Assembly: GCA_030148915.1 (NCBI GenBank)
Contig: JASBSN010000069.1
Location: 1-55,290, forward strand
Source: Thiogranum sp.
GTDB lineage: Bacteria; Pseudomonadota; Gammaproteobacteria; DSM-19610
DNA length: 55,290 bases
Direction: 5' to 3'
Shown: one piece after another, positions 51,322 through 55,290 of the stretch
Layout of the letters: the number at the start of each line of letters is the position of its first letter
How positions within the stretch are numbered: position 1 is the stretch's first letter
Notes under the pieces: generated by a model
Database searches by the model: none
What the model was told of the DNA's origin: nothing
Seen by the model: the letters and a program-made list of their open reading frames with translations, nothing else
Position numbers and translations under genes: made by a program

Positions 51322-51993
51322 ATGCAGAACCCGGGATTTATTGTCGTCGAGGGGCCTATTGGTGTCGGCAAGACCAGTCTGGCGCAGCGCCTGGCCGCCT
51401 CCTTTGGCTGTGAGCTGCTGCTGGAAGGCGCGGCGGACAACCCATTCCTGGATCGGTTTTACCGCAACCCACGCGCCGCGGCGATGCAGACGCAGTTGTT
51501 TTTTCTGTTGCAGCGCGCGCAGCAGATGCAGGAGCTGCGCCAGGGCGATATGTTCGAACCGGTGCGGGTGGCGGATTTTCTCATGGACAAGGACCGTCTG
51601 TTCGCCAAGCTGACGCTCGATCATGAGGAATACAAACTCTACGAGCAGGTGTACTCGCACCTGACTATTGATGTGCCGCAACCGGACCTGGTGATCTACC
51701 TGCAGGCGCCGGTGGAAGTGCTGTTAAAGCGCATCGTCAAGCGCGGTATCCTCAGCGAGCGCGCCATGGAAGCGGCTTATCTGCGCTCGCTGTGCGAGGC
51801 CTATACCCGATTCTTCCATTATTACGACGATGCGCCGCTGCTGATTGTCAATGCCGCCGAGATCAATCTGGTGGACAGCGAGCCGGACTACCAGGCGCTG
51901 CTGGAGCAAATCGCGCGAGTCAACAGCGGTCGCTACTATTTCAATCCGATTGCCGAGGCGCTGGACGTGGCCCAGTCGGGAGGCAAATCGTGA
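51322..51993 (+). CDS. deoxynucleoside kinase family protein
   Basis: A 223-residue kinase of the dNK/dGK family: P-loop VEGPIGVGKTSLA (9-21), LLLEGAADNPFL and FYRNPRAAAMQTQLFFLLQRAQQM with the substrate-binding Glu and Arg, then VADFLMDKDRLFA (the DRS-like block) and the LID-like KRIVKRGILSER. Such enzymes phosphorylate deoxynucleosides for salvage. In enterics folK is followed directly by panB; here this gene is inserted and overlaps panB by four bases. Neighbouring genera often have the same insertion, so it is not clearly recent. Confidence 0.88.
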   Translation: MQNPGFIVVEGPIGVGKTSLAQRLAASFGCELLLEGAADNPFLDRFYRNPRAAAMQTQLFFLLQRAQQMQELRQGDMFEPVRVADFLMDKDRLFAKLTLDHEEYKLYEQVYSHLTIDVPQPDLVIYLQAPVEVLLKRIVKRGILSERAMEAAYLRSLCEAYTRFFHYYDDAPLLIVNAAEINLVDSEPDYQALLEQIARVNSGRYYFNPIAEALDVAQSGGKS

Positions 51994-52790
51994 GCGCCGC
52001 GGTGACACTGACCACCTTGCAGCGCTTCAAGCAGCAGGGCGAGAAAATTGCCTGCGTTACCAGCTATGACGCCAGCTTCACTTGCCTGCTGGAACAGGCC
52101 GGAGTGGATATCCTGCTGGTTGGCGATTCCCTGGGTATGGTGGTGCAGGGGCACGACAGCACGCTGCCGGTGACCATGGCCGACATGATTTATCATTCTG
52201 CCTGCGTGGCGCGCGCCGGCAACCGGGCGCTGCGCATCGTCGATATGCCCTTTATGAGCTATGCCGGTGTGGCGCAGGCTTTGAGCAACGCCGGTCGATT
52301 GATGCGTCGCGGTGGCGCGCATATGGTCAAGCTGGAAGGGGGCGAGACGGTGCTCGAGAGCGTGCGTGCCCTGGTCAGCCACGGTATACCGGTATGCGCA
52401 CACCTGGGCCTAACGCCGCAGTCGGTGCACCAACTGGGTGGCTACCGGGTGCAGGGTCGGGATCAGGCCGGTGCCAGCCGGCTGCTGGACGACGCCCGCC
52501 GTCTGGAAGATGCCGGCGCCGCCGCGCTGGTTCTCGAATGTGTGCCTGTGGCGCTGGCCGAGCAAATTAGTGCAGCGGTGTCCATGCCGACCATCGGCAT
52601 CGGTGCCGGGCCGCACTGTGACGGTCAGGTGCTGGTGCTCTACGATCTGCTGGGTATTACCCCCGGCAAGCGCCCGGCTTTCTCGCACAACTTTCTTGAC
52701 GACGCCGCCGACATTCCCGGCGCGCTGCGAGCCTATGTTAAAGCGGTGAAGGCGGGTAGCTTCCCCGATGCCGCACACAGTTTCGCTTGA
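51990..52790 (+). CDS. panB: 3-methyl-2-oxobutanoate hydroxymethyltransferase PanB
   Basis: PanB makes ketopantoate in pantothenate synthesis. The 266-residue protein has CVTSYDASFTCLLEQAGVDILLVGDSLGMVVQGHDSTLPVT, RGGAHMVKLEGG, AHLGLTPQSVHQLGGYRVQGR and TIGIGAGPHCDGQVLVLYDLLG, which together form the metal and ketoisovalerate site. It begins with GTG preceded by GGGAGG and overlapping the dNK stop (GTGA). Confidence 0.96.
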   Translation: MSAAVTLTTLQRFKQQGEKIACVTSYDASFTCLLEQAGVDILLVGDSLGMVVQGHDSTLPVTMADMIYHSACVARAGNRALRIVDMPFMSYAGVAQALSNAGRLMRRGGAHMVKLEGGETVLESVRALVSHGIPVCAHLGLTPQSVHQLGGYRVQGRDQAGASRLLDDARRLEDAGAAALVLECVPVALAEQISAAVSMPTIGIGAGPHCDGQVLVLYDLLGITPGKRPAFSHNFLDDAADIPGALRAYVKAVKAGSFPDAAHSFA

Positions 52791-53632
52791 TGTTGGCGAG
52801 CAATGCTGTTTCCGAGTTGCGCGCGCGCCTCGAAGCTTGGCGTCGACAGGGACGGCGCATCGTCTTCGTGCCGACCATGGGCAACCTGCACCTTGGCCAT
52901 ATGGCGCTGGTGCGCCGCGCGCGCGCGCTCGGCGAGCGGGTGGTCGTCAGTGTGTTCGTCAATCCCACCCAGTTCGCACCGGGCGAGGATTACGCCACCT
53001 ACCCGCGCACCCTCGAAGCCGACCGCAGACAGCTGGAGCAGGCAGGGGTGGATCTGTTGTTTGCGCCCGAAGTCAATAGCATCTATCCGCAGGCGGTCAG
53101 CGTCGACAGCAGCTACCCGGTGCCGGAGGTCGGCCGGGATCTCGAAGAGGCTTTTCGACCGGGTTTTTTTGCCGGGGTGGTCACGGTGGTGAGACGGCTG
53201 TTTGATCTGGTGCAGCCGGATGTCGCGGTGTTCGGTGAAAAAGACTATCAGCAACTGACGGTGATTCGCGCCATGGTGCGGGATCTGGCGCTGCCGATCG
53301 ATATCGCCAGCGTCGCTACCGTGCGCGAAGCCGACGGCCTGGCGTTGAGCTCGCGCAACCGCTATCTCAGCGCGCCGGAACGCCTGCGCGCGCCGTTGCT
53401 GTACCGCACGCTCAAACAAGTCGCCGCATCCGCGCAGGCCGGCGAGGCAGCGCCCGCAGAGCTCGAAGCCGCGGCCATGACCGAACTGCGCACCGGCACT
53501 TTTGTGCCCGATTATGTCAGTCTGCGCGATGCCGATACGCTGCAGCCGCTACGCGCCACGGCACGAAACGGCGTGGTGCTGGCGGCGGCCCGACTGGGCC
53601 GTGCGCGCCTGATCGACAACGTGATTTTCTAG
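52790..53632 (+). CDS. panC: pantothenate synthetase PanC
   Basis: PanC condenses pantoate with beta-alanine using ATP. The 280-residue protein has the HIGH-type VPTMGNLHLGHMALVRRA, VVVSVFVNPTQFAPGEDYATYPRT, FGEKDYQQLTVIRAMV and the KMSKS-like SSRNRYLS. ATG 52790 shares a base with the panB stop (TGATG). panD, next in E. coli, is not here; panC converges with mltF after ten bases. Confidence 0.96.
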   Translation: MLASNAVSELRARLEAWRRQGRRIVFVPTMGNLHLGHMALVRRARALGERVVVSVFVNPTQFAPGEDYATYPRTLEADRRQLEQAGVDLLFAPEVNSIYPQAVSVDSSYPVPEVGRDLEEAFRPGFFAGVVTVVRRLFDLVQPDVAVFGEKDYQQLTVIRAMVRDLALPIDIASVATVREADGLALSSRNRYLSAPERLRAPLLYRTLKQVAASAQAGEAAPAELEAAAMTELRTGTFVPDYVSLRDADTLQPLRATARNGVVLAAARLGRARLIDNVIF

Positions 53633-53641
53633 GCCCAATGA

Positions 53642-55033
53642 TTACAACGCCGGCGATTGGATGGAGAGCGCCGGGGAAGGGGCGCGCGGCGTCTGCTCGC
53701 GCTCGGTGACCCACACCAGGATATCGTAATAACTGCGCACGTTTTCCACATAGCGCACCGGCTCCTGTCCGCGCGCGTAGCCGTGACGGGTGTTTTTGTA
53801 CCATTTTTTCTGGCTTAGCCGCGGCAGGTATTTTTTTACGTCAATCCAGCGGTCGGGATCGGCACCGGCGGCCTGGGTCAGTACGCGCGCGTCCTCCAGG
53901 TGGCCGAAGCCGATATTGTAGGCGGCCAGCGCCATCCAGGAGCGCGACGGTTCCTTGATGCGTTTTGGCAAGCGGCGTTTCATCCGCGCGATATAGCGGG
54001 CGCCGCCCTTGATACTCGCCTGCGCGTCGTGGCGGCTTTTGTCGATACCCATTTGTTTCATGGCGTCCTGAGTGAGCATCATCAGGCCGCGGACCCCGGT
54101 TGGTGACACCGCTTTGGGGTTCCAGTGCGATTCCTGATAGCCGATGGCGGCCAACAGGCGCCAGTCGATGCCGGTTTCTTTACCGGCCTGTTCGAACCAG
54201 CGGCGATATTTCGGCAGGCGGCGCTCAATGTGATGCATATACCGGCGCGTGCCCACATAGTCGAAGTCGGAAACATACACATAGTATTTATCGAGGATAC
54301 GTTGCAGCTGACCACTGTCGCGTATTGCCTGCAGATAATCGTTGGCCTTGTCGAGCAGACTGTGGTCATCACCGGGTGGAAAAGCCCAGGCCAGCGACTC
54401 CGAAGCACTGATATCGAACGCCACCCGCAGCTCGGGGTAGAAGCGCCGGCTTACCGCCACCTCGTTGGAATCGGCTACGGTGTAGTCAATGACCTGTTCC
54501 CAGACCAGACTGAGCAATTGCTCGCTTTCCAGTTCGCTGTTTTCGACGAACGACAGGTCGGGGTATTGTTCCTTGAGCGCGCGCAGGTGTTCGGCGTGGC
54601 TGCTGTGGGCCACCACCTCCAAACTGCCCCGCAGTTCGCCCAGATCCCGCGGTGCCGGGGTGCCGTTGCGGTAGACCAGCTGCGAGGTGATTTGCTGGTA
54701 GCCGGTGCTGAAATTGAGTCGCTGGCGGCGATCGTCAGTCACGGTAAGACCGGCGGCGGCCATGTCTGCGCGGCCCGTGCGGGTATCATGGAGAATTTGC
54801 GAGAGGCTGTCCGGCATGCGTAAATCGAGCTTCACGCCGAGATAGCGGGCAAAACCCGCCGCCAGTTCGTATTCCACGCCGGCGGGGCCGTACGGGCCTT
54901 CATAATAGGTGGTGGCGCTGTTGCGCGTAAGCACCCGCAGCACGCCTTCGTCCTCGACCCGCTGCAGTTGTGTCGTGGGAGTCAGGTCACAACCGGCGGC
55001 CAGCAGGCAGACTAGGGCAAGCAGAAATTTCAT
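53642..55033 (-). CDS. mltF: membrane-bound lytic transglycosylase MltF
   Basis: MltF cuts peptidoglycan glycan strands to 1,6-anhydro ends. The 463-residue protein starts with a lipoprotein signal (LALVCLLAAGC, Cys15), has an N-terminal amino-acid-binding-protein-like domain (SBP_bac_3) that senses muropeptides (DEGVLRVLTRNSATTYYEGPYGPAGVEYELAAGFARYLGV) and a C-terminal lysozyme-like catalytic domain: AIGYQESHWNPKAVSPTGVRGLMMLT contains the catalytic Glu, followed by ALAAYNIGFGHLEDAR. In many Gammaproteobacteria mltF is near purL; here it is beside tRNA-Ser. The gap upstream is 166 bp. Confidence 0.93.
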   Translation of the reverse strand: MKFLLALVCLLAAGCDLTPTTQLQRVEDEGVLRVLTRNSATTYYEGPYGPAGVEYELAAGFARYLGVKLDLRMPDSLSQILHDTRTGRADMAAAGLTVTDDRRQRLNFSTGYQQITSQLVYRNGTPAPRDLGELRGSLEVVAHSSHAEHLRALKEQYPDLSFVENSELESEQLLSLVWEQVIDYTVADSNEVAVSRRFYPELRVAFDISASESLAWAFPPGDDHSLLDKANDYLQAIRDSGQLQRILDKYYVYVSDFDYVGTRRYMHHIERRLPKYRRWFEQAGKETGIDWRLLAAIGYQESHWNPKAVSPTGVRGLMMLTQDAMKQMGIDKSRHDAQASIKGGARYIARMKRRLPKRIKEPSRSWMALAAYNIGFGHLEDARVLTQAAGADPDRWIDVKKYLPRLSQKKWYKNTRHGYARGQEPVRYVENVRSYYDILVWVTEREQTPRAPSPALSIQSPAL

Positions 55034-55199
55034 AAAACCCGTTGAGCCAGATACCGTCCTGTGACCGATAGGATGTTTAGCGGCCGATCGGGCAAAATTT
55101 TAGCCTTCGGCCGGATGCCTGGGGTACAATAGCTGCGCACCGCCGCAAGCGTCTAGCTTGTGCGCCTGCCCCTTGATTATCAAGCAGGAATCTGTTTCA
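55034..55199. promoter_or_regulatory. divergent region between mltF and tRNA-Ser
   Basis: TACAAT at 55125-55130 is a good -10 for tRNA-Ser, but the -35 at normal spacing is poor. Between it and the tRNA lies a hairpin, CTTGAT-T-ATCAAG (55172-55184), extendable by CCTG/CAGG, in the leader. No clear promoter for mltF was found on the other strand. Confidence 0.4.
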
Positions 55200-55290
55200 G
55201 GAGAGGTGCCGGAGCTGGCCGAACGGGCTTGACTCGAAATCAAGTGAACGCGCGAGCGTTCCGAGGGTTCGAATCCCTCCCTCTCCGCCA
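55200..55290 (+). tRNA. tRNA-Ser (anticodon CGA)
   Basis: A 91-nt type II tRNA ending exactly at the window edge with encoded CCA. It has a 7-bp acceptor stem (GGAGAGG with CCTCTCC), discriminator G, the anticodon arm CTTGA-CTCGAAA-TCAAG reading UCG, a long variable arm (about CGCGCGAGCG) and the T arm GAGGGTTCGAATCCCTC. Confidence 0.97.

Overview
The window is about 55 kb of GC-rich, densely packed chromosome from a Gammaproteobacterium. The strongest evidence is gene order: nnrD/E-tsaE-amiB-mutL-miaA-hfq-hflX-hflK-hflC-yjeT-(hisZ)-purA, rsmI|lpoA-yraN-dolP, lptFG|pepA-holC-valS and pcnB-folK-(dNK)-panB-panC are classic gammaproteobacterial neighbourhoods. A MutL of the endonuclease type, HisZ and three DUF2173 proteins point away from the enterics towards a Chromatiales-like or other environmental lineage; that last step is inference. 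No phage, transposase or CRISPR array is present.

Layout. 1-3419: cell-envelope genes (end of an O-antigen-ligase-like protein, a methyltransferase, an ELM1-domain protein and a Tam41-like cytidylyltransferase). 3625-10897: a lipid cluster with a lipid kinase, a metallophosphoesterase, a MobA-like nucleotidyltransferase, a GNAT-fold protein resembling bacterial ceramide synthase, a fatty acyl-AMP/ACP ligase and an NAD-dependent epimerase/reductase. This matches the bacterial sphingolipid (ceramide) gene set except that serine palmitoyltransferase and its acyl carrier protein are not in the window. 11050-17732: FAD oxidase, dolP, yraN, lpoA, rsmI, queG. 17771-30647: the long housekeeping cluster from nnrD/E to purA. 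30903-35893: a nitrate-type ABC transporter (ATPase, permease, binding protein) and an outer-membrane porin, each with a sigma-54 promoter, the transporter also with NtrC-type sites. 36405-39865: glgC and three little-known proteins. 39965-47425: valS, holC, pepA, lptF, lptG. 48197-49266: three tandem DUF2173 (roadblock-like) genes. 49344-55290: tRNA-Glu, pcnB, folK, a deoxynucleoside kinase, panB, panC, mltF and tRNA-Ser.

How the parts work together. Most of the window is envelope biogenesis (LptF/LptG, LpoA, MltF, AmiB, DolP, lipid cluster) and RNA/translation functions (tRNAs, TsaE, MiaA, QueG, Hfq, ValS, PcnB, RsmI). The least explained items are (1) the split sphingolipid-like cluster with a Tam41-like cytidylyltransferase, (2) a family of four roughly 85-bp intergenic hairpin elements with a fixed asymmetric core but arms that differ from copy to copy while staying self-complementary, three of them between convergent genes, and (3) the DUF2173 triplet.
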